DNA from: Anaerolineae bacterium
Lineage (GTDB): Bacteria > Chloroflexota > Anaerolineae > Promineifilales > Promineifilaceae
NCBI GenBank assembly: GCA_020848035.1
Contig: JADLAX010000012.1
Span: 1-57,408 of the forward strand
Direction: 5' to 3'
DNA: 57,408 nucleotides
In this document: in pieces, positions 15,962-24,510 of the stretch
Layout of the letters: each line of letters begins with the position of its first letter
How positions within the stretch are numbered: the stretch's first letter is position 1
Notes under the pieces: generated by a model
What the model was told of the DNA's origin: nothing
Seen by the model: only the letters and a program-made list of their open reading frames with translations
The model's database searches: none
Position numbers and translations under genes: made by a program

Positions 15962-18358
15962 TTAATCCGCCATACCCAACTTCTCGGCCAGAGTCATGTA
16001 CTGCACCTGTTCGTGCGGAGACATGGCCCGTTTCTCTGTCTGGCGCAGCGCCCGCGCCCGGGCCAATAGAGCCGCCGCTTCTTTCGCGTCGTCTCTTTCC
16101 CAGGCTAACTCCGCCTGCACCAACAGGGCCGACGCCATCATAATGGCATCCTCCCGCGCCGCATAGTGGGCATAGGCCAGCGCCGCCAGAGAAACGGCCG
16201 TCTCATATTCCCCTTCCGCCAGCGCAATTTGCGCCAGCGTTAAATGTGCGTCGGGCTGAAAATGGCTGTCTTCCAATTCGGTGAAGATGCGCAAACTCTC
16301 CTGCGCCAGGCGAGTGGCCGACTGCAACTCGCCCAGTTCACGCAAGACATCGGCCAGATAGTTAGCGACGAAGGCGTTTAACCAGCTATCGCCCGCCTGC
16401 CGGGCCTGGTCGTAGGCTTGCTGCAAATAGCGCCGGGCGGCCGGTAAGTCCAGCGTTTCCTGGGCAATCAGCCCCAGGTGGGCCAGTTCGGAGGCGTGGT
16501 CGCCTTCCGGGTACACCTCAACGCTTTCCATCAACCGCGCCCGCGCCAGGTCATACTCACCCATGATGACGGCCGTAAGTCCCAGATTATGCAGCGCAGT
16601 CGAGATGCCCAGGCGGTCGCCAAGCTGGCGGCGCAAGGCCAGCCCTTCTTCGTGATAAGCCAGGTTGGCAGCGTAATCGCCCAGCTCCAGGCAAAAGCTG
16701 GCCAGCCCGTTAAGAGCGCGGGCGCGCTGCGACAGGTCGGCGGAAGGAAGCTGTAACGCGGCCGTGAGCAGTTCCCGCCCCAGGGCAAACAGGCTGCGCC
16801 GATACCAGAACCACCACAAATTCCCGGCAATGGTTACGGCCGTTTCTCCATCCCCCGCCGCCAACGCCCAGCGCAGCGCCGCCACAAAGTTATCCTGGTC
16901 GGCCAGCGCCCGTGGCATCCAGACGCCCTGCTCATCACCCAACAGCCCGGCAAACACATCCTGGGTGAATTGGGCGTAGTAATGGGCGTGTGCCTGCTGC
17001 GTGGCGGCTAATTGGTCGGCGGCGGTTAACTGCTCCAGGGCGAAGGCGCGCAGGGTTTCTAACAGGTGGATACGGCCGTTACGCACCCCCACCAGATTCG
17101 CCCGCGCCAACTGCGCCAACTGCGCGGCATCCGCCTGGGCAATGGCCTCGGCGGCCGCCGCCACGCCGCCGCCCACCAAGACACCCCGGCGATAAAAAGC
17201 GTTTTGCGCGACGGCGGGCAGCAGGTGGACGCTCCAGGCGATGGCCGCGTGCAGCGTGCGATGCCGTTCGGCCACGTTGCGCCGCGTCTGCTGCAACCAG
17301 GTGGAAGAAAGCTGATTGTTGCCGCGCAGCATGAGCAGCTGCTGCACCAGATTGGCGGGCTCATGGTCGCGCAGGCGAGCGGCAGCCAGCTCCAATGCCA
17401 GGGGCAGCCCATCCAGCGCGGCGCACAACGTCGCCAGGGGCAGCAAGTTATCGTCGTTCAGGGCGAAGGTGGGGTCTATGGCTTGCGCCCGCGCCAGCAA
17501 AAGCTGCATCGCCGCCGTGTCGGCCCAGGTGGGCGACGGCCGTTGCGCCAGATCAGGCACAGGCAGCGGGGCCAGCGGCCACTCCTGCTCGCCGTACAAA
17601 TCCAGGGGCGTGCGACTGGTGCAAAGCAGCTTCAGGCGCGGCGCTTGCGCCAGCCAATCGGTAAAGAGGGTGGCGCTTTCCAGCAGATGTTCGCAGTTGT
17701 CTAGCACCAGCAGCAGGCTGCGCGGGGTGAGATAGGAGTGGATGGCGGCAACGGCCGTTTGCTGCGGCGCAGGGGCAATGTCCAATTGGCGCAGCACGGC
17801 ATAGGGGATGTCTTCGGCCGTTTGCGCCTCCGCCAGCGACACAAAGACCGCGCCGTCGGCGAACTGTCCCAGGGCGGCGTGGGCCACCTCCAGCGCCAGG
17901 CGCGTCTTGCCAATGCCCGGCGCGCCCACCAGGGTGATGAGCCGCGCCGTCTGCAATCGGGCCACCAGCCCAGACAGCTCGGCCTGCCGACCCAACAGCG
18001 GCAGCAGCGGCGCGGGCGGCGTGTGGCCGGGCGCGGTAAGGGTGATTGTTTCCTGCACCAGTTGCAGGCGCGTCTCTTTGGTGTGGCTGATGGTGATCTG
18101 CCGGTCGCGCCGGGTTTGCCCGGCCAGCGCCAGGAACTGCTCCACCAGGGCGCGTTCCCGCTCCAGCAGCAGCGCGGGCACAAACAGCGCTGCGATGACG
18201 GCCAGATCGGGCAGGCGGGAGCCGTTTTCCAGGCGGGCAATTTGCTCGCGGCTGTAGCCAACGGCGCGGCCCAGTTCGTCTTGGGTCAGGCGGGCGCGTT
18301 TGCGCAGGAAACGCAGCGCCAGGCCAAAAGAGGTGGGGAGGGGGAGGGATTGGGTCAT
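15962..18358 (-). CDS. XRE-HTH / NB-ARC-like ATPase / TPR signalling regulator
   Basis: This 798-residue protein is built in three parts. Residues about 8-65 are an XRE helix-turn-helix (TQDELGRAVGYSREQIARLENG). Residues about 115-450 are a STAND-type ATPase with P-loop VGAPGIGKTRLALE near 146 and Walker B LLLVLDNCEHL. Residues about 540-790 are TPR-like helices with repeated alanine/leucine pairs. Such proteins (COG3903-like) are abundant in Chloroflexota and actinobacteria and are thought to be ligand-switched transcription regulators. It is divergent from the lipoprotein gene at 18555, the nearest candidate target. Confidence 0.88.
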   Translation of the reverse strand: MTQSLPLPTSFGLALRFLRKRARLTQDELGRAVGYSREQIARLENGSRLPDLAVIAALFVPALLLERERALVEQFLALAGQTRRDRQITISHTKETRLQLVQETITLTAPGHTPPAPLLPLLGRQAELSGLVARLQTARLITLVGAPGIGKTRLALEVAHAALGQFADGAVFVSLAEAQTAEDIPYAVLRQLDIAPAPQQTAVAAIHSYLTPRSLLLVLDNCEHLLESATLFTDWLAQAPRLKLLCTSRTPLDLYGEQEWPLAPLPVPDLAQRPSPTWADTAAMQLLLARAQAIDPTFALNDDNLLPLATLCAALDGLPLALELAAARLRDHEPANLVQQLLMLRGNNQLSSTWLQQTRRNVAERHRTLHAAIAWSVHLLPAVAQNAFYRRGVLVGGGVAAAAEAIAQADAAQLAQLARANLVGVRNGRIHLLETLRAFALEQLTAADQLAATQQAHAHYYAQFTQDVFAGLLGDEQGVWMPRALADQDNFVAALRWALAAGDGETAVTIAGNLWWFWYRRSLFALGRELLTAALQLPSADLSQRARALNGLASFCLELGDYAANLAYHEEGLALRRQLGDRLGISTALHNLGLTAVIMGEYDLARARLMESVEVYPEGDHASELAHLGLIAQETLDLPAARRYLQQAYDQARQAGDSWLNAFVANYLADVLRELGELQSATRLAQESLRIFTELEDSHFQPDAHLTLAQIALAEGEYETAVSLAALAYAHYAAREDAIMMASALLVQAELAWERDDAKEAAALLARARALRQTEKRAMSPHEQVQYMTLAEKLGMAD

Positions 18359-18365
18359 ATACGCT

Positions 18366-18396
18366 GGTAGAGACGTTGCCAGGCAACGTCTCTACC
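18366..18396. repeat. GTAGAGACGTTGCC palindrome
   Basis: Fifteen-base arms GGTAGAGACGTTGCC and GGCAACGTCTCTACC around a single A form an almost perfect palindrome 8 bases upstream of the regulator gene start. A second copy is at 22858-22886. Similar elements are widespread in cyanobacteria and Chloroflexota, from memory. Confidence 0.85.
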
Positions 18397-18554
18397 GTGC
18401 GTATTTTATCCATTCTGGCGGGTTGTCACAAAATGTCACCTTTGTCACTCACCTGGCGGCTATCTTACGGCGATGAAAATGAAACGGGTGATTTTGACGA
18501 TTGAAACAATCGAAACAACGACGATCACCATTAGCCAACAAGGAGTGACGCCTG

Positions 18555-19229
18555 ATGAAAAAAGTTCTCGTTTTGTGTTTGTTGCTGTGCAGCATGATCG
18601 CTGGCGTGGCGTGTGGCGGCTCGGAGTCAGTCGGACAGGAGTCCGTGGGCGGACAGGAGCCCGTCAGCCAGGAAGTCAACAGTGGCCCGGAGAGCAGCAG
18701 CCAGACGGCCGTTAGCGACCCAACGGCCGTTCCCCCCACCGAAACCGCACCTGAAGCCGCCGCCAATGACGGCTGCGAACCCACCTTCCGCTTTTGCACC
18801 CACGTCCAGATCAGCGGCAGCCTCACGGCCGATTTCACCAGCGGCATTGGCGGCAATGTCCCCAGCTGCGCCGAATGGGCCGCCGGTGGCGATTCACGCC
18901 ACCTGGATTTGCCGATGGTGCAGGCGTTTGAGCAAACGCCGGTGGTCATCGTGGCCTTAACGGCGCTGGGCGAATACACCGGGCCGGGCGAATATGCGAT
19001 GCAGCACACCAAAACAGGCGCACTGCCGGATATGTTCCCGGTGCTGTCAATGGGCGACCGGACGTTTGAGCGCGGGGAAGGGGCAACGGCCGTTGCTCAA
19101 ATCGCTGCCGATGGTTCCGGCACCTTCACCGCCACCGGCCTGGTGGAAGTGGCCTCCATGCAAAACAGCAGCCCCGACCCGGACGCGCAGGTAGATTTGA
19201 CCGTGACCTGGACGTGCCAGGAACCGTAG
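18555..19229 (+). CDS. Lipoprotein of unknown function
   Basis: This 224-residue product has a signal peptide and lipobox GVAC (Cys20), then a low-complexity Ser/Gln/Glu/Thr linker to about residue 72. The domain has four cysteines (DGCEPTFRFCTH, PSCAEW, TWTCQEP), which could form two disulfides. ATG has AGGAG 9 bases upstream. The domain looks like a compact beta sandwich, but I cannot name it. It is divergent from the XRE-ATPase regulator, which may control it. Confidence 0.75.
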   Translation: MKKVLVLCLLLCSMIAGVACGGSESVGQESVGGQEPVSQEVNSGPESSSQTAVSDPTAVPPTETAPEAAANDGCEPTFRFCTHVQISGSLTADFTSGIGGNVPSCAEWAAGGDSRHLDLPMVQAFEQTPVVIVALTALGEYTGPGEYAMQHTKTGALPDMFPVLSMGDRTFERGEGATAVAQIAADGSGTFTATGLVEVASMQNSSPDPDAQVDLTVTWTCQEP

Positions 19230-19306
19230 GTAATTTTGGATTGAAGAGGTTTCGGGAGATTCAGTGAATGAAAAGGACACAGATTAACACTGATTTTCAC
19301 AAACCC

Positions 19307-19362
19307 AACCTCCGGGAGGTTCAGCCCGTAACAGAAGCCATTTCTGAAGCCTCCCGGAGGTT
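19307..19362. repeat. 56-bp inverted-repeat element, CTCCGGGAG type (copy A)
   Basis: Left arm AACCTCCGGGAGGTT (19307-19321) and right arm AGCCTCCCGGAGGTT (19348-19362) pair at 14 of 15 positions. It lies directly upstream of the beta-helix gene, 20 bases before its ATG. Confidence 0.8.
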
Positions 19363-19381
19363 TATTTTCGAAGGAGATAGT

Positions 19382-21037
19382 ATGAAAAACACACAACTCT
19401 GGTTACTGGCGACCCTCTTTCTGTTGGCGCTGTTCTGGGGCACGAGGCAGACGCGGGCGGCGGATGCGGTGGTGGGCGATGGCAGCCCGACAAGCTGCAC
19501 GGAGGCGGCGTTTGATAGTGCGTTGGCAACGGCCGTTTCCGGCGGTGGAACCATCACCTTCAACTGTGGCGCGGCCGAAACAACCATCCCGTTTAGCCTG
19601 AGCAAAATTGTGAACCTGGGCAATGTGACCATAAATGGCGCAGACCGCATCATCCTGAACGCCAACAACAACGACCGGCACTTTTTTGTCGGCAGCGGCG
19701 TCACCTTTCGCCTGCAAAACATCACCCTGCGCGATGGCAATTCGCTGGTGAGCGGTGGGGCGATTGAAGCTTCTGGGGCAACGATCATCTTGGAAAATGT
19801 GCGCCTGCTCAACAACTACTCCAGCGTAGCGGGCGGGGCTATTTATTGTTATGACAGTACGCTGACGATGAGCAGCAGCCTGCTGGAAAACAACGCCTCG
19901 GACACGGCCGGGGCCATTTATAACGATGGCTGCACCATAACGATCAGCAGCTCCACGCTGCGGGGCAACCAGGCGCTCGGTACGTTTGGCCGGGGCGGGG
20001 CGATTGAAAACCGGCCGCCGGGGGCGTTAACGCTGACCGAGACGCGGCTGGAGAACAACACCGCTGCCGATGGCGGCGGGTTGTACAATGACAGCGGCGC
20101 GAATGCCCAGTTAACGGCCGTTATCTTCGTCGAAAACACGGCCAATCATGGCGGCGGCGTGGAAAACAGCGGCGCGCTGACTGTGACCCACAGCCTGTTC
20201 GCGAGCAACAACGCAGTGGGCAGCGGCGGCGGGTTGTGGAATTTGGGGGGAACGGCCGTTATCGAAACCAGCACCTTCACCGATAACTTCGCCTACGAGG
20301 GCGGTGGCGTCAACACGTATGGCGTCTCTCTGGAGATGCGCGATGTGAACCTGGTAAGCAACTACGCCAATGGCCTCAGCGGCACGCCACACGGCGGCGG
20401 GTTGTACCATGCGGGCGGCACGGCGTTTATCACCAACGCCACCATCCAGGGCAACTACGCAGCCAGCAACGGCGGCGGCATCTACCAGGCGTCCGACGAC
20501 AACCTGGCCCTGACCAATGTGACCATCGCCGGGAATGTGGCGGCGGGGCTGGGGGGCGGATTGTACCATTACGGCCGTTATGCCGTGCTGACCAATGCCA
20601 CGTTAGCCAATAACCTGGCGGGCAGCGCCGGAAACGCCATTTATGAGGATTCGCCGCAAACCCCGGCCGAACCGGGCGTGGTGCAGCTTGTCAACACCGT
20701 CATCTTGGGCCAGGCGGTCAATTGTGATGGCGGGCTGTTCCAATCGCTGGGGCATAACCTGAGCCAGGGCAGCTGCGCCTCGCTCACCGATCCCACCGAC
20801 CAGGACGCTTTCCCTGGCGATCTGCTGCTTGGCCCATTGGCTTTTAACGGCGGCGATTTTGCCATGCAAACCTTATTGCCTCAAGCTGGCAGCCCGCTGA
20901 TTGACGCGGGCGACCCCACCGCCTGTTGGGCCACCGATCAACGCGGCGGCAGCCGGGTGGGCATGTGCGACTTGGGCGCGGTGGAGTATGGGGCGAGTGT
21001 GATGCGGGTGTATTTGCCGCTGGTGGTACGGCCGTAA
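19382..21037 (+). CDS. Secreted right-handed beta-helix repeat protein
   Basis: The 551-residue product has a signal peptide (MKNTQLWLLATLFLLALF, cleavage near ADA) and a long run of imperfect repeats with GGGLYN, GGGVEN, GGAIYC and LTNATIxGN elements. This is the pattern of pectate-lyase-like parallel beta-helix or choice-of-anchor Q proteins. The extreme C-terminus is VYLPLVVRP. Such proteins are secreted or surface-displayed and usually bind or cleave polysaccharide; no catalytic site is evident. ATG 19382 has AAGGAGAT just upstream; an in-frame upstream extension would run through the inverted repeat and is rejected. Confidence 0.85.
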   Translation: MKNTQLWLLATLFLLALFWGTRQTRAADAVVGDGSPTSCTEAAFDSALATAVSGGGTITFNCGAAETTIPFSLSKIVNLGNVTINGADRIILNANNNDRHFFVGSGVTFRLQNITLRDGNSLVSGGAIEASGATIILENVRLLNNYSSVAGGAIYCYDSTLTMSSSLLENNASDTAGAIYNDGCTITISSSTLRGNQALGTFGRGGAIENRPPGALTLTETRLENNTAADGGGLYNDSGANAQLTAVIFVENTANHGGGVENSGALTVTHSLFASNNAVGSGGGLWNLGGTAVIETSTFTDNFAYEGGGVNTYGVSLEMRDVNLVSNYANGLSGTPHGGGLYHAGGTAFITNATIQGNYAASNGGGIYQASDDNLALTNVTIAGNVAAGLGGGLYHYGRYAVLTNATLANNLAGSAGNAIYEDSPQTPAEPGVVQLVNTVILGQAVNCDGGLFQSLGHNLSQGSCASLTDPTDQDAFPGDLLLGPLAFNGGDFAMQTLLPQAGSPLIDAGDPTACWATDQRGGSRVGMCDLGAVEYGASVMRVYLPLVVRP

Positions 21038-21092
21038 ACAGACCACTGCACAATACGGATTACCGATCTAGCTACATACCACTCTGGGAACA

Positions 21093-21162
21093 GGACACAG
21101 AAGAACGCAGATTTTCACAGATAAAAAGAAAAATCTGCGTCAATCTGTGATAATCTGTGTCC
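21093..21162. repeat. GGACACAG...CTGTGTCC hairpin repeat
   Basis: GGACACAGAAGAACGCAGATT and its complement (AATCTGCG...CTGTGTCC) form an imperfect long hairpin between convergent genes. A partial relative (GGACACAGATT) is at 19275. It may serve as a terminator for both genes. Confidence 0.65.
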
Positions 21163-21198
21163 CATTTTTCTTAATTCTCAAACTGATTTGTGGCTAGA

Positions 21199-21975
21199 TT
21201 ACCGATTACCGACCACCGGCATTTCCAGTCCATGTGCTTCTAAAAAGGTTACATCCTGGAGGAGGACGGCCGTTTCCCCATCGGCCACCACCTGCCCCTC
21301 ATCCATCACAATCATGCGCGGGAACAGTTCCTGCACCAGCAGCATGTCGTGGGTGGAAACGAGCATCGTCAGCGGCAGCGCGCGCAGCAGGTTGATGAGC
21401 GACCGCCGCGCCCGTGGGTCCAGCCCCGCCGATGGCTCGTCCAGCACTAAAATCTCTGGGTCCATCGACAGCACCGTGGCAATCGCCACCCGCTTTTTCT
21501 GGCCGATGCTCAGGTGGTGTGACAGGCGCTCTTCAAAACCTGCCATGTCCACCTGGGCCAAAGCCCGCGTGACGCGCTGGCGCACTTCGGCCTCCGGGTA
21601 GCCCATGTGCAGCGGACCAAAAGCCACGTCGTCAAACACGGTGGGCGAAAAAAGTTGGTCATCTGGATTTTGGAACACCATGCCCACTTTGCTGCGAATC
21701 AGCGGCAAATTTTCCTTCACGATGGGCAGCCCGGCGACGGCCAGCGCGCCGTGGCCATGCAGCAGGCCGTTGAGGTGCAGCATCAGCGTGCTTTTACCCG
21801 CCCCGTTTGGCCCTACCAACGCCACTTTCTCCCCCGCACCAATGGCAAAGTTGACGCCGTGCAGCGCCTGGTGGCCATCCGGGTAGGCAAAACTGAGGTT
21901 GCTGACTTCCAGGGTGGGTTGGATACGGCCGTTGCTGGACGGCCGTATCACCTCAGATTCATGAACAATCGGCAT
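21199..21975 (-). CDS. cbiO: Energy-coupling factor ABC transporter ATPase, nickel/cobalt type
   Basis: The 258-residue ATPase has Walker A (GPNGAGKST) at residues 55-63, Q-loop FQNPDDQLF, signature LSIGQKKR and Walker B ILVLDEPSAGLD. FQNPDDQ is characteristic of ECF ATPases. It powers uptake through CbiQ and CbiM, encoded upstream in the same operon. ATG 21975 is chosen over a start 45 bases upstream, because the upstream codons lie in an inverted repeat whose GGAGG sits five bases before this ATG and can serve as ribosome site. Confidence 0.93.
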   Translation of the reverse strand: MPIVHESEVIRPSSNGRIQPTLEVSNLSFAYPDGHQALHGVNFAIGAGEKVALVGPNGAGKSTLMLHLNGLLHGHGALAVAGLPIVKENLPLIRSKVGMVFQNPDDQLFSPTVFDDVAFGPLHMGYPEAEVRQRVTRALAQVDMAGFEERLSHHLSIGQKKRVAIATVLSMDPEILVLDEPSAGLDPRARRSLINLLRALPLTMLVSTHDMLLVQELFPRMIVMDEGQVVADGETAVLLQDVTFLEAHGLEMPVVGNR

Positions 21976-21978
21976 AAA

Positions 21979-22034
21979 AACCTCCGGGAGGCTCCTAAAA
22001 GAAGCTTGAAAGCAGACCAACCCTCCCGGAGGTT
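21979..22034. repeat. 56-bp inverted-repeat element, CTCCGGGAG type (copy B)
   Basis: AACCTCCGGGAGGCT (21979-21993) and CCTCCCGGAGGTT (22022-22034) pair with one mismatch. It fills the gap between cbiQ and cbiO and, on the minus strand, puts GGAGG at the position of the cbiO ribosome site. Confidence 0.8.
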
Positions 22035-22048
22035 GACTGCGAGAAAAA

Positions 22049-22846
22049 TTAAACTAAGCGTGCGATAACCTGCAAAGCGACAATCAACCCCACGCCCAAC
22101 GCCAAAAACAGCCAATCTGGCCGCCGCATCACGTGCGGATTCATCGTCAACAGCTGGCCGCGATAGCCACGAGCCAGCATAGCGTTGTACACCTTGTCGC
22201 TGCGCTCAAAGCTGCGCACAAACAGCTGGCCCACCATGCTGCCCGCCACCTGCGCCCGCCAGAAAACCGTGCCGCCGTGTTTGCCATCGTTCACCAGACG
22301 AGCGCTGCGCGCTTCCCGCGCCCGCAGCAGCCGCATCGCCTCATCTACCAGCACAAACAGGTAGCGGTACATGAAGCTGATGATGGAGATCAGAATAGAT
22401 GGCACCTTCAGGTGACGCAGCGCATGCATCAGGTCCGGGAATTGGGTCGTCGCCGTCAACAAAATGGCTGCCTGCACCGACAGCCAACTGCGAATGACAA
22501 TGCTAAAAAAGCGAATGACCCCTGCATCAGAAATGGTGATGGTGCGGCTGCCCCAGGTCCAGCTGGCCACTGGGTTGCCAGGATAAACAAAGATCACGGT
22601 GATGGCCGCCAGGGCAAACGGCAGGGCAATAAACGAGCGTTTAAACAGGTAGCCAAAAGAAAAATGCGCTGCCCGGTTGGAAACCAGTAAAACCAACCAG
22701 GCAGCGGCAAAAGCAATCCACGCCCCGTCTAGCAGGAGGACATTGGATACGATGAAGGAAAGCGTCAGCACCACCTTCACCCGCGGATCGAGGCGGTGAA
22801 GGAGGCTGGTGCCTTGTTGGTAGCGATCGAAGGTGCTGACGTGCAT
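22049..22846 (-). CDS. cbiQ: ECF transporter T component, nickel/cobalt type
   Basis: This is a 265-residue membrane protein with about five to six hydrophobic segments. It has the T-component signature of two short Ala-Arg-Gly motifs: AMRLLRAREAR and MLARGYRG. The N-terminus contains HRLDPRVKVVLTL, typical of CbiQ. It couples the ATPase to the substrate-binding CbiM. It lies between cbiM and cbiO, separated from cbiM by a GTAGAGACG hairpin that overlaps the cbiM stop codon. Confidence 0.93.
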   Translation of the reverse strand: MHVSTFDRYQQGTSLLHRLDPRVKVVLTLSFIVSNVLLLDGAWIAFAAAWLVLLVSNRAAHFSFGYLFKRSFIALPFALAAITVIFVYPGNPVASWTWGSRTITISDAGVIRFFSIVIRSWLSVQAAILLTATTQFPDLMHALRHLKVPSILISIISFMYRYLFVLVDEAMRLLRAREARSARLVNDGKHGGTVFWRAQVAGSMVGQLFVRSFERSDKVYNAMLARGYRGQLLTMNPHVMRRPDWLFLALGVGLIVALQVIARLV

Positions 22847-22857
22847 TTGTTTTTCCA

Positions 22858-22886
22858 GTAGAGACGTTGCAATGCAACGTCTCTAC
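22858..22886. repeat. GTAGAGACGTTGC palindrome (second copy)
   Basis: Perfect 13-bp arms (22858-22870 and 22874-22886) around AAT. The cbiM stop codon (22883-22885) lies inside the right arm, so the element was inserted at, or created, the end of cbiM. Confidence 0.85.
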
Positions 22887-23827
22887 GACGAGCGGCGCAG
22901 GACGCGGCCCAGGCCGATGGTAATCCCCGCCACAATCAATGCGCCGACGATGCCCGCTACAATTGTAGACAGGCCCGTTTCGCCGAGACCGGGAATTGTG
23001 TAGTCGGGCAGCAGCTGGTAGGGCGCATCCAGGGCAGTGCCCAGAAAGCCAGACTGCTCAGCGACCCATTCCAAACCGTCCGGTGAGCCAGAGGCAAACG
23101 GGGAAAACAGCACAACAACCAGGGCCAGAAGAATGCCGGCGACGATCCATTTACCACTGCTGGCTGGGGTCGTGTTGTTCAGCAGATCTGGCCGGGTTTG
23201 CATGATGAAGCTGAGTGCCGCCACGGTGATCAGCGCTTCGCCAATGCCAATGAGGGCATGAACCCCCAGCATCGCGGGCACGGCGACACCAAGAGAGGTG
23301 GTGCCGCTAAAGCCAAGCAGCAGAGAAACAGTTAAGGCCGCAAGCATGACGGAGAGCCAGGCGGCAACGGCCGTTACCCCCAATTTCACCCCGCGTGACT
23401 GATCTTTTACCATTTGGAAAACCCCGTAACCGACAAAACCAGGAATGATGCCCATCACCAGAATGTTGGCACCCATTACCACCAGGCCACCATCCTGGAA
23501 AATGAGCGCTTGCAGGCTGACAACGGCCGTCATCGCCAACAGCCCTACCCAGGGTCCCAGCACAACAAACGCCAGCGTCGCCCCAATCAGATGACCCGAC
23601 GTGCCGCCCGCCACCGGAAAGTTCAACATTTGCCCGGCAAAAATGAAGGCGGCCATGATGCCTGCCAGCGGGATCAACCGCTCATCAAACGCCTGCTGCG
23701 CCTGCCGCACGGCAAAATAGAGCACAATCACGGTCACAATCCAGCAAAGAACAGAAATGGGGATGTTCAAAAAACCGTCGGGAATGTGCATCAGCTGGAT
23801 CGCTGAAAACAGAGGTGTGGACATCAT
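22883..23827 (-). CDS. cbiM: ECF transporter S component CbiM/NikM with fused N-like domain
   Basis: The 314-residue protein begins with the CbiM hallmark HIPDGFLN shortly after the N-terminus, where the histidine takes part in metal binding. It has about six membrane helices, with AGGTSGHLIGATL and a YGVFQM region. The last 90 residues (PDGLEWVAEQSGF, then a final helix) match the CbiN/NikN-like domain fused in many NikM proteins. It determines specificity for nickel or cobalt; which of the two cannot be read from the sequence. AAGGAG precedes the ATG. Confidence 0.92.
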   Translation of the reverse strand: MMSTPLFSAIQLMHIPDGFLNIPISVLCWIVTVIVLYFAVRQAQQAFDERLIPLAGIMAAFIFAGQMLNFPVAGGTSGHLIGATLAFVVLGPWVGLLAMTAVVSLQALIFQDGGLVVMGANILVMGIIPGFVGYGVFQMVKDQSRGVKLGVTAVAAWLSVMLAALTVSLLLGFSGTTSLGVAVPAMLGVHALIGIGEALITVAALSFIMQTRPDLLNNTTPASSGKWIVAGILLALVVVLFSPFASGSPDGLEWVAEQSGFLGTALDAPYQLLPDYTIPGLGETGLSTIVAGIVGALIVAGITIGLGRVLRRSS

Positions 23828-23866
23828 TTTCTCCTTTTTTCTGAAACCGAACTTCTTTATAAACGA

Positions 23867-24301
23867 CTACGCACCTGCGGCTTGTCTGCATTCAGCGCAG
23901 AGGCCGTTGATGGCTAAATGGGACAAATCTGCGGCAAAACCGTGTTCAGCCAGTAAATGGTCCGCCAGCTCCGTAAAATGATAATCTGGCAGCGAAGCCA
24001 CATGGCCACATTGGCGACACACCAGGTGATGGTGCGGGGAATCGCCCATAATTTCGAACATGGTTTGCCCGCCAATTTCGGCTTTGGCGACCAGCTGGAG
24101 ATCGCAGAAAAAGTCCAGAATGCGGTAGACGGTGGCCCGGTTGATGGCGGGCTGCCGGGCGTTCACCGAGTCGTAAATTTCGCTGGCCGTGGCGTGCCCG
24201 CCCTGTTCACAGACGGTGTCCAGCACAATCTGGCGCTGGGGCGTCATGCGGAAGCCCTGCTCACGAATTTTCTGCACATAATCAATGTTGTAATGGGTCA
24301 T
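23867..24301 (-). CDS. Fur-family metal-responsive repressor
   Basis: The 144-residue regulator has the Fur winged helix (GFRMTPQRQIVLDTV ... NRATVYRILDFF). The metal/dimer domain has HHHLVCRQCG and NGLCAECRQ, two CxxC pairs that probably hold structural zinc. It is the first gene of the operon with cbiM, cbiQ and cbiO, so a nickel- or cobalt-sensing (Nur-like) role is more likely than iron; this is inference. The start at 24301 gives the family length; the frame is open further upstream, but that part covers the promoter and a simple-sequence tract. Confidence 0.9.
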   Translation of the reverse strand: MTHYNIDYVQKIREQGFRMTPQRQIVLDTVCEQGGHATASEIYDSVNARQPAINRATVYRILDFFCDLQLVAKAEIGGQTMFEIMGDSPHHHLVCRQCGHVASLPDYHFTELADHLLAEHGFAADLSHLAINGLCAECRQAAGA

Positions 24302-24312
24302 AGCGAGTCTTA

Positions 24313-24352
24313 TTGCGAATTTTTGCATTAGCAACAATTGGCGGTGATTGTA
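24313..24352 (-). promoter_or_regulatory. Promoter and candidate Fur-family operator of the metal-uptake operon
   Basis: On the minus strand an extended -10 (TGCTACAAT; TACAAT at 24347-24352) is followed by an AT-rich partial palindrome with TTGC and GCAA ends at 24313-24334 (inner core TTGC-ATTA-GCAA). This matches the general form of Zur/Nur boxes and sits between the predicted start site and the fur ATG, where a repressor would block transcription. Confidence 0.5.
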
Positions 24353-24376
24353 GCACTTTTTTTGTAGACAACAACT

Positions 24377-24465
24377 GGGGAGAAGGGGTGAAGGGGTGAC
24401 AAGGTGACAAGGTGACGGGGTGACGGGGTGAAGGGGTGACGGGGTGAAGGGGTGAAGGGGTGAAG
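24377..24465. repeat. GGGGTGA/AGGTGAC simple tandem repeat
   Basis: About eleven 7-9 base units of GGGGTGAA, GGGGTGAC and AAGGTGAC follow each other between fur and the kinase gene. The tract is slippage-prone and gene-free. Confidence 0.85.
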
Positions 24466-24510
24466 GCCGTTTTCCTACCAAAACGTATTCGCTACAATAG
24501 GCGGTTAAAC

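Noticed and set aside
18473..18715. An 80-codon frame beginning MKMKRVILTIETIETTTITI
   Set aside because: It overlaps the lipoprotein gene in another frame, has no ribosome site, and becomes arginine-rich out-of-frame sequence after 25 residues. The first part is striking, but I cannot support it.
24377..24465. A CRISPR array
   Set aside because: The units are only 7-9 bases with no spacers; it is a simple tandem repeat.
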